Shown: positions 24,663-34,793 of the stretch, one piece after another
Layout of the letters: each line of letters begins with the position of its first letter
Position numbering within the stretch: position 1 is the stretch's first letter
Assembly: GCA_026874595.1 (NCBI GenBank)
Contig: CM049316.1
Span: forward strand, 65,639,176-65,703,175
Reading direction: 5' to 3'
Source: Sipunculus nudus
Taxonomy: Eukaryota; Annelida; Sipuncula; Golfingiida; Sipunculidae
Length of the DNA stretch: 64,000 bases
Translations under genes and position numbers: made by a program
Notes under the pieces: model-generated
The model's input: only the letters and a program-made list of their open reading frames with translations
Told to the model about the DNA's origin: nothing
The model's database searches: none

Positions 24663-24782
24663 CATCATCTGTTTTTTGTCTAATCGCATTTTGAAGACTC
24701 TGACTTTTACGGCTTTCAGATATTCACTCTTCTGAACAACATGGCCTATGTACATGGCCACTCGGGAGTCTGGCCGTGGCAT
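24663..24782 (-). CDS. MRPS17: Mitochondrial ribosomal protein uS17m, exon 1 (N-terminal 40 residues)
   Basis: The exon opens with ATG at 24782-24780 and encodes 40 residues, including IGHVV, KAVKVRVFKMRLDKKQMM. This is the start of the S17 OB-fold, where family members read 'GKVVG ... KTAKVRV-R'. It ends at 24663, followed immediately on the - strand by a perfect GTGAGT donor. The reading frame then continues with YCHKRAHYW in the exon at 14694-14969, reproducing the uS17m order. A second in-frame Met lies at residue 10, so initiation there is possible. Vertebrate S17m has a similarly short lead. A foldback transposon lies just inside the intron, its end 63 bases from the donor. No other exon is needed to complete the protein. 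Confidence 0.85.
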
Positions 24783-25030
24783 CTTAATTATTAATTTGAC
24801 AGCAACGGTCCTCTAATCTGACAGGTCTCTTCTGCACGCAGGTCATAGGTCCTATTATCGCCCAGTGTCAGGGAGGATGCAACCTCCAAGCATGCACACA
24901 TTTTTGTCAGCGCTTGGTCCTTTTAAGATGATCTTTTCGACGTGGAAATGCATTTTGGAATTTTATTTAGACATATTATGATATACTCTGAATTAACAGA
25001 ACAAAACATCTGGCAAAACTTTCTCCGTGA
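24783..25030 (-). promoter_or_regulatory. Presumed MRPS17 5' UTR and promoter region
   Basis: The 250 bases upstream of the MRPS17 start are less AT-rich than the surrounding DNA. They carry no TATA box at a fitting distance that I could support. The region is inferred from position only. Confidence 0.3.
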
Positions 25031-25427
25031 ATACTAATAAACATTTGAAAAAAAAAAAAAAATTATTGCTTAGTTGTGATTCGTTTCACAAACGAACTCT
25101 AGATGGCAGTTTGGTCAGTCCCCCCTCGCACAGCTTAATGCAGTTTTGTTTGTCTCTGAAAACCAAGACTATCTCAGAATGCACTCAATATTTTTCTTTT
25201 TTTTTTTATCATTAAAATTTCTTAAAAATTCTTGGACGTTACGAAATTTCAATCAATTTTAAAGTTTCAGATAATATAAATTGTTATGGTTATGATTATT
25301 ATATAAAATATACAGAAACATTCATATTTTTTTTATAACACTATAAAATAGGATCTACAGCTGAAAGAATAACGTTAAAAAGCTAAACGAGATCTTAAAA
25401 TTCAACTGCGATGGAGAATCACAAGCT

Positions 25428-25429
<2 letters not shown>

Positions 25430-25512
<83 letters not shown>
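25430..25512. repeat. Compound (TA)n(TG)n microsatellite
   Basis: About 25 TA repeats followed by about 16 TG repeats. Confidence 0.97.
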
Positions 25513-25515
<3 letters not shown>

Positions 25516-25780
25516 TTTCATCAGTTCCCTCTAATAGCCCCCCCCCCCCAAAAAAAATCAGTTTTATGCTATATATCCCTCATCCTGTGTGCATATAAAT
25601 GCGCATGTGTTTGTGTGTGCGTGCGAGTGTGAAAATGATCAAGGGATTCCAGTTTATATTCCTTATACTCCTCTGTGACACTTAACTGGATAAAATATGA
25701 GCAGTTTAATATTCACATATTTCTAAACCGAAACAAATAGGACTCAACCAAACCTCGGTCACACGTACGCCAGTTGTGTG

Positions 25781-25861
<81 letters not shown>
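25781..25861. repeat. (TA)n microsatellite
   Basis: About 40 TA units with one early 'aaa' interruption. Confidence 0.97.
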
Positions 25862-25865
<4 letters not shown>

Positions 25866-26350
25866 ACAATCATTAAAGGGGCCCAATTACCTATCTGAAC
25901 TTTATAAACAAAATTTTGAAGATAATCCCTTAAAGCTTTCATAAAAAAAGGGCCAGTAAACGTGGATATCATCGCACACAGGCTGCTTGTTTTGTTTATA
26001 ATATAAGTGATCTGGCAGCATATCAGACATGCCAGAGCTTTGTAAATGGCGTTTTGCAACAAAAAACCTTTCGACCGCTAATACCTTCTCGTGTGTCAAC
26101 ATTGCTGTGTTACTAACATGTTGTTAATAAAAATCATACATCCTTCACGAAGGCCTTATTTAATTATATATAAGAACTTTTTCACAACCTCAATTACCCT
26201 TATATCATTAATATATACAAAGAGGAAGCCAGAAATCACATTTTTTTCAAAAGGTAGGTGAATAGGCATCTTTACGTTAAAAATTCACCATTTACTTATC
26301 CTCATCAGCTTCTAAGCTTAATTTATTCATGATTTATAAATAGAATTTGA

Positions 26351-26351
<1 letters not shown>

Positions 26352-26397
<46 letters not shown>
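26352..26397. repeat. (TA)n microsatellite
   Basis: About 22 TA units. Confidence 0.97.
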
Positions 26398-26403
<6 letters not shown>

Positions 26404-26559
26404 ATTATTTTCTTTATAATTGATAATATATATTCATAACACGATGACAATTCCTATATTCTAAACCAGAAAAAAAGTAAACATTTCAAAGCATTCTGTC
26501 TTTCGGAAAGCTCGGTCTTGTTAATTTCAAGTTCGATGTGCATGATGTAGTGTATCTGT

Positions 26560-27000
26560 CTTTTTTAGAACTCGTTCACTTTTATACGCCAGCGCAGCGT
26601 CCACTCTTCACCGTCCACCGTCTGTTCCGAAATAACTAAACAGCTATCATAATGAAACTTTGCAGACTGTTTTGCCATGTGAAGAATATACCAAAAAAGC
26701 TTTTGCTGACGCCAATTATGTTGACCAACTTTCCGCGGGCTGAAATGTACGCTCTTTATACAGCGCTTTAACTATAGGCATACTCCTTATTTCGTAAGCG
26801 CTGTTTGTTATGACCTCGTTTCCTGAATTGCTACACCAGAGGGAAGCACTGTATTTTTGACCAATCAGATGAGACCTTGTGCTGGACGACACGGCCCAGC
26901 AAGGAATACACGGAGCCAATCATGTTCATTTCGTTTTGAGTGACAGCTCATCGCCCCGGTAACCGTCTGAACAGGCCACAGGCTTAAAGAGAATTGCCCC
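26560..27000. repeat. Fragment of a dispersed repeat plus less AT-rich flank
   Basis: The words 'cgtccaccgtctgttccg', 'aataactaaacagctatc' and 'atgaaactttgcagactg' match, from memory, a non-coding repeat found widely in mollusc genomes. A CCAAT-type motif ('gaccaatcagatg') occurs near 26859. The - strand ORF at 26716-26919 has no recognisable domain. Confidence 0.35.
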
Positions 27001-27429
27001 AGACGTGGTTTGCTTAGGGCCTTGGGCACATAGGATGCCCGGCCGGTGAGTTGTAATTCAAAGGAAACGTAACAACAAAGGCTGCGTGCACACCTCGCTG
27101 GCTGGTTTCAGTTTTGCAGACAACAGATACATGGCTACGTTAACACAGTCATAATTTCATGACATAGGCATGACATCCTGTCCCAAGCCGACGAACCATG
27201 CTTGCTTGAGTACAAACGAGATGTAGTTGATAACACACAAGTGCTCTTGGATAAAATGCTCAGGGGTACAGGGGGCCGAGCGTGCGGGGCTAGCTGTACT
27301 TTTCACACCTTTGCCCCGGCGACAACAACGGCCCAGAACTAATTAATTAGGGTCACCAATGGGCTTAACACATGACTGCAGGCCTCGAGACTCGTAATTA
27401 CAATCCTCATTTTAGGTTTTTACATACTT

Positions 27430-27533
27430 GAAATATATTTCGGAAATACGAATAAATTTCGGTTCCCCATTTTAATTTTCGGAAAAACGAATTTTCGGAA
27501 ATTCGGCATTCGGAAATACGGCGCTCTACTGTA
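27430..27533 (-). mobile_element. Possible pogo/Tigger-type transposon terminus
   Basis: Read on the - strand the segment starts TACAGTAGAGCGCCG and runs into repeated 'TTTCCGAA' words. Pogo/Tigger-group DNA transposons typically begin CAGTAGA next to a TA target. Only one end was found, so this is a solo end or a truncated copy. Confidence 0.4.
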
Positions 27534-27599
27534 TTTTTATATTAACTTTTTTTATTTCTTAATCACCCACCATCATGCACAAAAAATTCACCTTAGTTT

Positions 27600-27690
27600 G
27601 AACCTAACCCTCTTCGGTTTCGTCTTTCTCGCCTTTCTCTCTCTTGTTTTCTTTCTCTTTTAGTCTCTTTTACTCTCTCTCCCTGACATA
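27600..27690 (+). other. Long polypyrimidine tract
   Basis: Almost pure CT sequence on the + strand, with an embedded 'tttctcttttag'. It could serve as a 3' splice site context or simply be low-complexity DNA. Confidence 0.5.
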
Positions 27691-27731
27691 AACACAAACG
27701 CGCACACAAACCCAGCCAGTTAAAATACGTA

Positions 27732-28818
27732 ATGCCGAGCCTTACCTTGTTAGCGAAAAATACGTCGGAGAAAAAAATATACTGGTCTAAGACAACAGAA
27801 AATAAACACTGCTCAAAGACGTAAGTAACATTAAAATTTATGTAGCGAATTATGTATTTTATTTTTCATTTCATAATTAATATATTAATGTTTATTTAGG
27901 TTTAGTAAGTATATTTCAGAGCCTTTCCCTCATGATCTCAGCCTGTGTCTTGTTAACAGACGACGGATGCCCTGCATGAGTCGACTGAAATCTGGCAAAA
28001 TAAAAACAAACATTGTCAGCCATCATGGACTACTCTGGATAAATGTAAGTTCAATGCCTGGCAGGTTTTGTTAAACACAATGTTATAACTAGAAAACTCT
28101 GTTTATTAAAAAGTTCATAAATATTCCTTGAGATTAATGTTTTTGTTTTTAATATTCTGAACTAAATTTAACATGTTAAAAAATTGTAAAACATTTGGTT
28201 TTAAATATGAAAGGCGATTGTAAATTTGGCTAATAACTTAATATATTAACACGAATAAAGATCAGGTAAGAATATCATATGTATTTTTTCAACAATAATT
28301 CGTAAACAAACCTTTGTTTTATTCTTGTGCTTTCTCTGTTCGGCGATGGAGCTAGTTGGTGTAGGTGGCGCCACCTGCTGATCCCCAGAAGTTTGGCAGG
28401 AGACATTGCCCAGGATGTCGTCTATCCGTACTGCGGCGTTTAGCGGACCAACGTTGGTGAACTCTGAATGAAAAGATTATGGAAAATGTATATTATATTA
28501 TATTATATAATTTATATTACATGATATACCTATATTAAATGAGAATAGCATATAATGGTAAAACTGTTTTATAACATTATATTAAATTATATTTTAGCAT
28601 ATCATCATATCAATAACATTTATATAAAAATATATCTATATATTTTATTTTATTTAGTAATATATTATATTATATTATATTATATCATTTATGTTACATA
28701 TTATATTATATAACTTTATTTTTTATTCCTCCTTTGGCAGATAGACACAGCTGTGTCGCTTGGTGTCGCCAGTGTTTGCGACTTAGCATTAATTACAGCC
28801 GGGCCTGTACTGTCCTAA
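27732..28818 (+). CDS. Candidate three-exon 83-residue ORF, function unknown (low confidence)
   Basis: ATG at 27732 opens 29 codons ending at a consensus donor 'gtaagt' (27821). The frame resumes after 'gttaacag' at 27960-28044 and ends at a second 'gtaagt'. It then continues after a strong acceptor 'attcctcctttggcag' at 28741, closing with TAA at 28816-28818. Phases match across both joins. The predicted product (starts MPSLTLLAKNTSEKK, ends SVCDLALITAGPVLS) resembles no family I know. Each exon is short enough to be open by chance, so this may be a non-coding spliced RNA or a coincidence of splice-like motifs. It overlaps the opposing candidate exon at 28312-28463. Confidence 0.25.
28312..28463 (-). 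CDS. Candidate internal exon encoding 50 residues, family not recognised
   Basis: On the - strand a 3' splice site 'ctttcattcag' precedes an open frame of exactly 50 codons after a 2-base split codon. It ends at 'AAG|GTTTGT'. The peptide includes LNAAVRIDDILGNVSC, a Pro/Thr-rich patch (APPTPTSS) and a basic end (EQRKHKNKTK). Base composition is clearly less AT-rich than the flanks, and the other two frames contain stops. IDDIL loosely recalls the Groucho-binding eh1 or Pax octapeptide motifs but lacks the key aromatic residue, so I do not assign a family. A following exon is possible: after 'ttttattttgccag' on the - strand (27991 downward) a short in-frame end (ISVDSCRASVVC, then stop) joins in phase. 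Confidence 0.3.
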
Positions 28819-30530
28819 AGTTGCAGGCCCGGTTCAAATGTTACAGGCCCAATTAATTCTTTTTGTAAAGAATCTTTAGGTGATCTTAATACAAACTAAA
28901 TTATGATGACCTCTAAGTATATTTAAGGTACATACTAAATAGAATGGCTAATATCTTTAAGAAAAATCACATTGTGATGCATGGGGTACAAACATAGAGG
29001 ATCTTATGTTAGAAAAGTTTTCCTGCATTACGATAACCTACATTGGATCGATCAAAAAAGTTTCATCAGATATGCATCAAGTCATATAACGGCATTAGCT
29101 TTTTCATGGATTTATTCATACACTGACAAAGGACAAAGAAACTGTTAACTTTTAATTTAACCAGCGCAAATCAGTAACTGATCATGACAAAATTCCAGCA
29201 TAACGAGATCTTAACTTGGTGAATTAAAAGGCTTAAGGAAAAACGTCTATAAATATTTTCTTTTCTAACGATTAGGAACAGCCCTTTTACAGTATGGAAG
29301 ATATCCCAGAGTTCTCGCCAGGTTATTTCAGCGTAACGGCTATTACGCCGCCATTAAGTGTTAATATCAAGCATGCGACCGTGTACCGGATGATGACCGA
29401 ATGTCAATTAACAGTCCAAGTTTAAACCCCCGGAGCTCTTGATTGTATTGACACATTTTTCCTCATCCTGAGAGAAGACATCAACCTGCATAAATATTAT
29501 TATCATGAGATGATCGATGCGTTTCTATGACCCATGTTTCTGGGACCGCTTGGGTCATAGTTTATGCGCGTATGAGGGCGAACTCGAGGCGGGTTTGACC
29601 TTGATACGACACAATGCAAGCACAAATATAATCACCGGAGATTGTTTAAATAACATATACACGTATTCAATATCCTCGTTCTTCGTCCCCACACAAAAAA
29701 AAATCGACGGATTTCATCAAATGGGTTGACATTTGCTCCATCTCGTCTCCGTTTGAGCGGCGCGAATCTCAAACTTGTTGTCATCACTGGTCAGGACACA
29801 GCGACGGCGACTTAAAATCACGCCAGGCTGGCTATTTACAGGTTCGGTTAATGGTTGCTTATTCAAATAAAATGGTTGCTTAGGAATACAAGGGTATAGC
29901 CCAATAGCGCTACATGAAAATTCCAATCTTCTCGCTAAGTAAATCAATTGGTCGCCATATCATCAACAACGTCGGCATTTTTAAATAGTCCTATTTTACT
30001 TATGCGAAGTACACATGGCTTCATGGTTACATCTTCTGTACGTTACCCCTGCAGTTATCAGGAAGGGTTCGGGTTCCTTGATAGTTTGAGAAAACTCCTG
30101 ATGAACATATGTCCTCTCAAAAGTGAACAGATCGTCGCCGATTGTCTGCTTTTGATATCGCATTTGTACGCGCTGTTGAGAACTGTGGCACACTGACCGT
30201 TTCCCGCCAAAAAGATCACCATTTCCACAACAAGAGATAAACGCCACAGGTTCGACAACTTGGCAGAACTTCTATGCCGTAATTGCTCTGTGCCTGGATT
30301 AACCGAATCTAATGACATAGTACCAAAACTGTTGACATATAACCACCAAAAACACCTCCAGTCAACCTACAAAACCACTTTTCTTGGTCACCTGAACTTA
30401 AGGTTCTTCCACGAAGTATGCCAGTGGACGAAAAGAAAGTCTGCAAACCAGTTAAGGTTAGAATATATCTTTCTTCAAACAGCCCATGCTAGACTCATTG
30501 TAGCACATTTTATACAACATCCAATATAGA
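28819..30530. other. No gene recognised; less AT-rich with short ORFs
   Basis: From about 29280 to 30530 the sequence is less AT-rich, and short ORFs overlap on both strands (for example + 29948-30196, + 30260-30529, - 29996-30318). None shows a domain, a repeated motif or a convincing splice frame. Confidence 0.35.
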
Positions 30531-30798
30531 ATAGATATGTCTCTGGACATTCAGAATTGTGATGTCATTCACAGGATAGTTTTCTTTGTAAATATAACGA
30601 ATGAAAAACACGCTTAGATATGGGCGCATGTTTAAATTAACTTAAATGACTTAAATGGAATGGTCGTTATGATATTCAAATTATGGCCCGTTTAATATTT
30701 TGGTCGTGCAGTATGACCATCCGGCCAACGCGATAACACGATTCACACAACAACTTTAATTTGACTCGCACTTGGCCGATTTTGGGAGATTTTACTGA

Positions 30799-30822
30799 AT
30801 ATATATATATCTATATATACTA

Positions 30823-30918
<96 letters not shown>
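30799..30918. repeat. (TA)n microsatellite
   Basis: A 120-base interrupted TA run, the longest in the window. The ORF read through it encodes only Tyr-Ile repeats. Confidence 0.97.
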
Positions 30919-30920
<2 letters not shown>

Positions 30921-32035
30921 CATTTTGATTAATTCTGAAGGTAAGGTATATTTTAATTTAGCATATGGAAAAGGATGAGAACTGGAAACCAAACCGAAAT
31001 GGCACTTTTGTAAAATGAAAGAATTGTAATAAACATGGTTCTTTGAACACAAAACGTTATGGTGTGGCGATAAATGCGAATTTATCTTAATGTAATACTT
31101 ATAAAAGGAAGTTGGTCCACTTTTTTGTCCTCGTTGTTCTCTGAAACCGCGTTGTGTATGACACTTTGCTACACCTCATGTTGAAGTTTATTGTTCCCGT
31201 AGTGATTTTGCCGATATGAGGATAAACGTTTGTAAATGTACAAATCTTTGTGAGAGAGTTTATCTCCGAAACCAGCCGAACTGCCTTCGGCAAAGACCAA
31301 AATGGCTGCAGGTCACTTAGTGATCTGGTTATTCAAACTCCAGCGCAGGATTAAGGTATATTGTGAATTGGAATGAACCCTGCTGTCAGTGTTTGGCCCG
31401 ACATTTTATACTCAGTCACTGACCCACGTGCATTTTCATTAATGGTGAAAAGCATTGGACTCTAACAGACACCTGTCACAAAACATAGGTGAAGTACACG
31501 CAATATAGACTTATATTTCTCATAGGAAGGCCGATACCGGGGACTGTCTCTGTATACGTTTATATAGGTAGGCAGGGAGAGTCCATGCTATCGACTTTTC
31601 TTTATGCAATACGCTGGCCGAGAGTGAGATTCATTTGTTATATGGAACAGCTGCTTGTGGTGACAACAATAAAATATGTAACCAGTAAAAGATGTTCGAT
31701 AGCCTGCATGCTCCCGTGTCCCATACCGGTCCGCAAATGTAAACATCATGACTAACCAGGTCTTCACGGTAGCATAATGATGTATGAATATTTTGCCACC
31801 AACACAATAAATAATATTTGTACATATATCTTATTGAGAGAGTATCCTACAAAAATTCTATAATTTGTTTTTACTGTTAGAAAAACAGATTGAGCCAACA
31901 TTACTCATCTGATTTCATACATCCCCCAAACCCAATAAAAAGACTGATTACCGGGTTTATCAGCTAGTAAAAATATAACATTGAAAACATTAATGTAGAT
32001 AAAGAGAAACAGCTATTCTATGTTTGAAATATAAA
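30919..32035. other. No gene recognised
   Basis: Short ORFs (31099-31293 -, 31489-31755 +, 31631-31825 -) lack domains or supporting splice sites. Confidence 0.4.
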
Positions 32036-32260
32036 CCTAACTTTATCATTCTATAGCTGATTTAGGTTTAACATGACAAATCCTCTGTGACCCTTGATAA
32101 ACCATGTTGATTACATTGAAAATTATGTTTTTAAATATAAATATAATTTTTGATGTAATCAACATGGTTTATCAAGGAGCACAGAGGACGTGTCATGCTT
32201 TATCTAAGCATGAATGATAAAGCATGAATGATATCTAAGCTAGAATGATAAAGCTAAGGC
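32036..32260. mobile_element. ~225 bp hairpin element (MITE-like inverted repeat)
   Basis: The arms pair over about 90 bases. The outer parts are 'ctttatcattcta'; the inner parts share 'tcctctgtg', 'ccttgataaaccatgttg' and 'attacat', around a ~20-base AT-rich loop near 32130-32145. The right arm carries short tandem copies of 'gataaagcatgaat'. No coding content. It could be a MITE or the source of a long hairpin RNA. Confidence 0.7.
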
Positions 32261-34279
32261 AAGTCCTCATGGTTATAAAATAAAGCCCCATTGTGCACGC
32301 GGGACATATCTGGCCATACATGTAATGTACATAGTAACAGGTACTGGATCTAATAAGGAAGTGAAACAACGTTAACACATGATATCTGTGTGTTGTTAAT
32401 AATAACTCACCAGTCCTACAGTAAACAAAAAGCTTTCTCTCATTATTGACAAATATTAGTCAGATACCATACTGCCCTTTCTCTCTTCATATAGAATGAA
32501 TGGAAAGAAAATATTGATTATATTTATAAATTTTTTTTTTATCTGGCGAAAGTAACAACTATTCATGGATAAAAATACTGTTGTTGATTTAACGAATGTA
32601 TCGTTATTACGCTTGAGGAAATTTTGACTGCTGTCATTGCCTCTTGACCGTTTTGTTTTTTAATACTTAGCTTTATCTCATCAGGTATGGGGAAGCCATA
32701 AACAATAATTTTATTAAATTTTAGATTCGGTTTAGATCAATCCTTTTGCTGGGTCGCTACCTTTGTTTATTTCGGATGTCAGTTCATTGCCAGTTTCTTC
32801 TCCTACCGCTTGCATATTTACTGTTTTCAATCTGATCAATTTAAATCAGGCATTATTGCATAATTTACTTGTATCTGGTCTTTCCCTTCTCGCAGAGTTA
32901 AAGTAGTCATTAAACGCTAGGGCATAGTGTATGATGTTTGCCAATCTCCGAGGGTTATGACGTATGACATGTTTTTGATTTGCTGTGACATTGTCAACAT
33001 GTTACGCATATGCGGTGGCCCTGAACGGGGATAGGCAAGTTTGTTAAACTTGGACTGGTAAAGTTTAAGGTACAGGTTTCGCATTCGCCTTTGAATTTAT
33101 AAATTCCATGTCTCTCCATGTCTGTAATTCATTCCTATAACATGTCCTGAATTCTGATTCGAGATTTACCCTCTTGGTGTAACTTGCCTGTTGGTCTGTT
33201 TAGAAGCAAGATATGTTCCTGCAATATTTAAATGAATGGGAAAAACAGCCCACTTGTGGCAAAGGCACATGTCGAAATACCAGGTAAACCCAACTTAAGT
33301 GGAAACTCAGGATTACGGAGGTTTATGGAAGAATCTTACATCACAACATCATTACTAACACTATTTCAGGAAAGTAAACAACATATATTACCAGATGTGC
33401 AGGTCTTTCTAAAAACAGCCCATTACTTCATATTGCTAATGCCGCTGTTTGAGCTCATTGCGGCGAGATATGTGCTTTGTAAGTAATATGTTTCTATGGC
33501 TCCTATTTTGTTGGAAATTGAATGACCCCCAACTAAAAAAACACTAAGCAAAAGCATTATCTTCAAATTTTACAAAGGTTTGCTGTGTCGTACGAACCGT
33601 ATAACAATAATATATCTCATATTTGTGTAAAAGGATTACATCACCTTATGAGCAAGCTAAGGAGGGTCGGTGTATCCAATGCTTAGTATGTGACATGTTG
33701 TAAATCGGCAACAGAACAAAATTCGAGGATTTGTTATACTTTATTGCCTAATTACATTGATTTATGTTGAATAACTGTACCATTATACAAAATATTTAAA
33801 TCGAATTTAGCTCTGTATAGTTCGTTTTTGTATCAATTGTGACGATGACACACATGATTAAATTATTTAAATGCTGAAACCCCTAAACCACCTTTCAAGG
33901 TTAATGGTATTAATCAAAATAAGAATAGTCAATCCTTGATGCCAAAAAAGTCGAGTTGGAGGTACTGAAAAACTTTCCATTTTCATTCTTTCAAATGTGA
34001 TATCTTACCTAAAGGTTGAATGCCATGATATTTCATTTTGTACAATTGTCACAAGATAATGTTTTTATTTTTATAGGGGGGAGGGGGTGGGGTGGGGGGG
34101 TCTGAGTCTCAGAAAAGACAGTTTCCGCTGAATAGTTTGACCTGATTTTTATATATTGGAAGACACATGATGAATCACAAGGAATGGGTGCAGAACACAT
34201 TTTATCCATAACCACAAATAGATTCAGAAGGTTACAAGTACGTGCAGATTACAAACTACATGCAATACGTCATAAGAGT

Positions 34280-34280
<1 letters not shown>
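32261..34280. other. No gene recognised
   Basis: AT-rich intergenic sequence downstream of the TLR gene. The + ORF at 33232-33486 shows no domain. A G-rich patch lies at 34076-34101. Confidence 0.4.

Positions 34281-34328
<48 letters not shown>
34281..34328. repeat. Compound (GT)n(AT)n microsatellite
   Basis: About nine GT units followed by about fifteen AT units. Confidence 0.96.
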
Positions 34329-34331
<3 letters not shown>

Positions 34332-34793
34332 AAAAAAACTATTTGAAAATGTGTTATATATATATAATTGATACTATAATTTAAAGTATGCTTTTCAACA
34401 GCAGAAATATTTCTGGTGCAAGCATGTATATTTGATTATCTTGATTAAGATTCAATACTTATATACAATTATCTTTCTCCCAGCAAGCTTTTTTTTTCGG
34501 TGAAACATATTATTGCTAAATACTTAAGAATGTCTCTTTTGAATATTGGAAAACACGAGATCCCTGATCTTAACAGACCCACTATTCTATATTTCAAAGT
34601 CTTTTTTTCTATCAGCTAGAGATGAAATAATATCAGGTATACTTTGGATAATTTGTTGCCTGTTCATAAACCTATGATTCGGTTCTCATTCTGAGCAACA
34701 TATTTAATGCTCACCGATGGCCAAGTCAACATCAAAATAATATGTTTGTACAATTTTAAACAGATTACCCTTAAATACCAGTTCATGTTCTTC

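Noticed and set aside
30825-31052. Tyr-Ile repeat ORFs here and at 25411, 25706, 37855 and 48415
   Set aside because: They are translations of (TA)n microsatellites.
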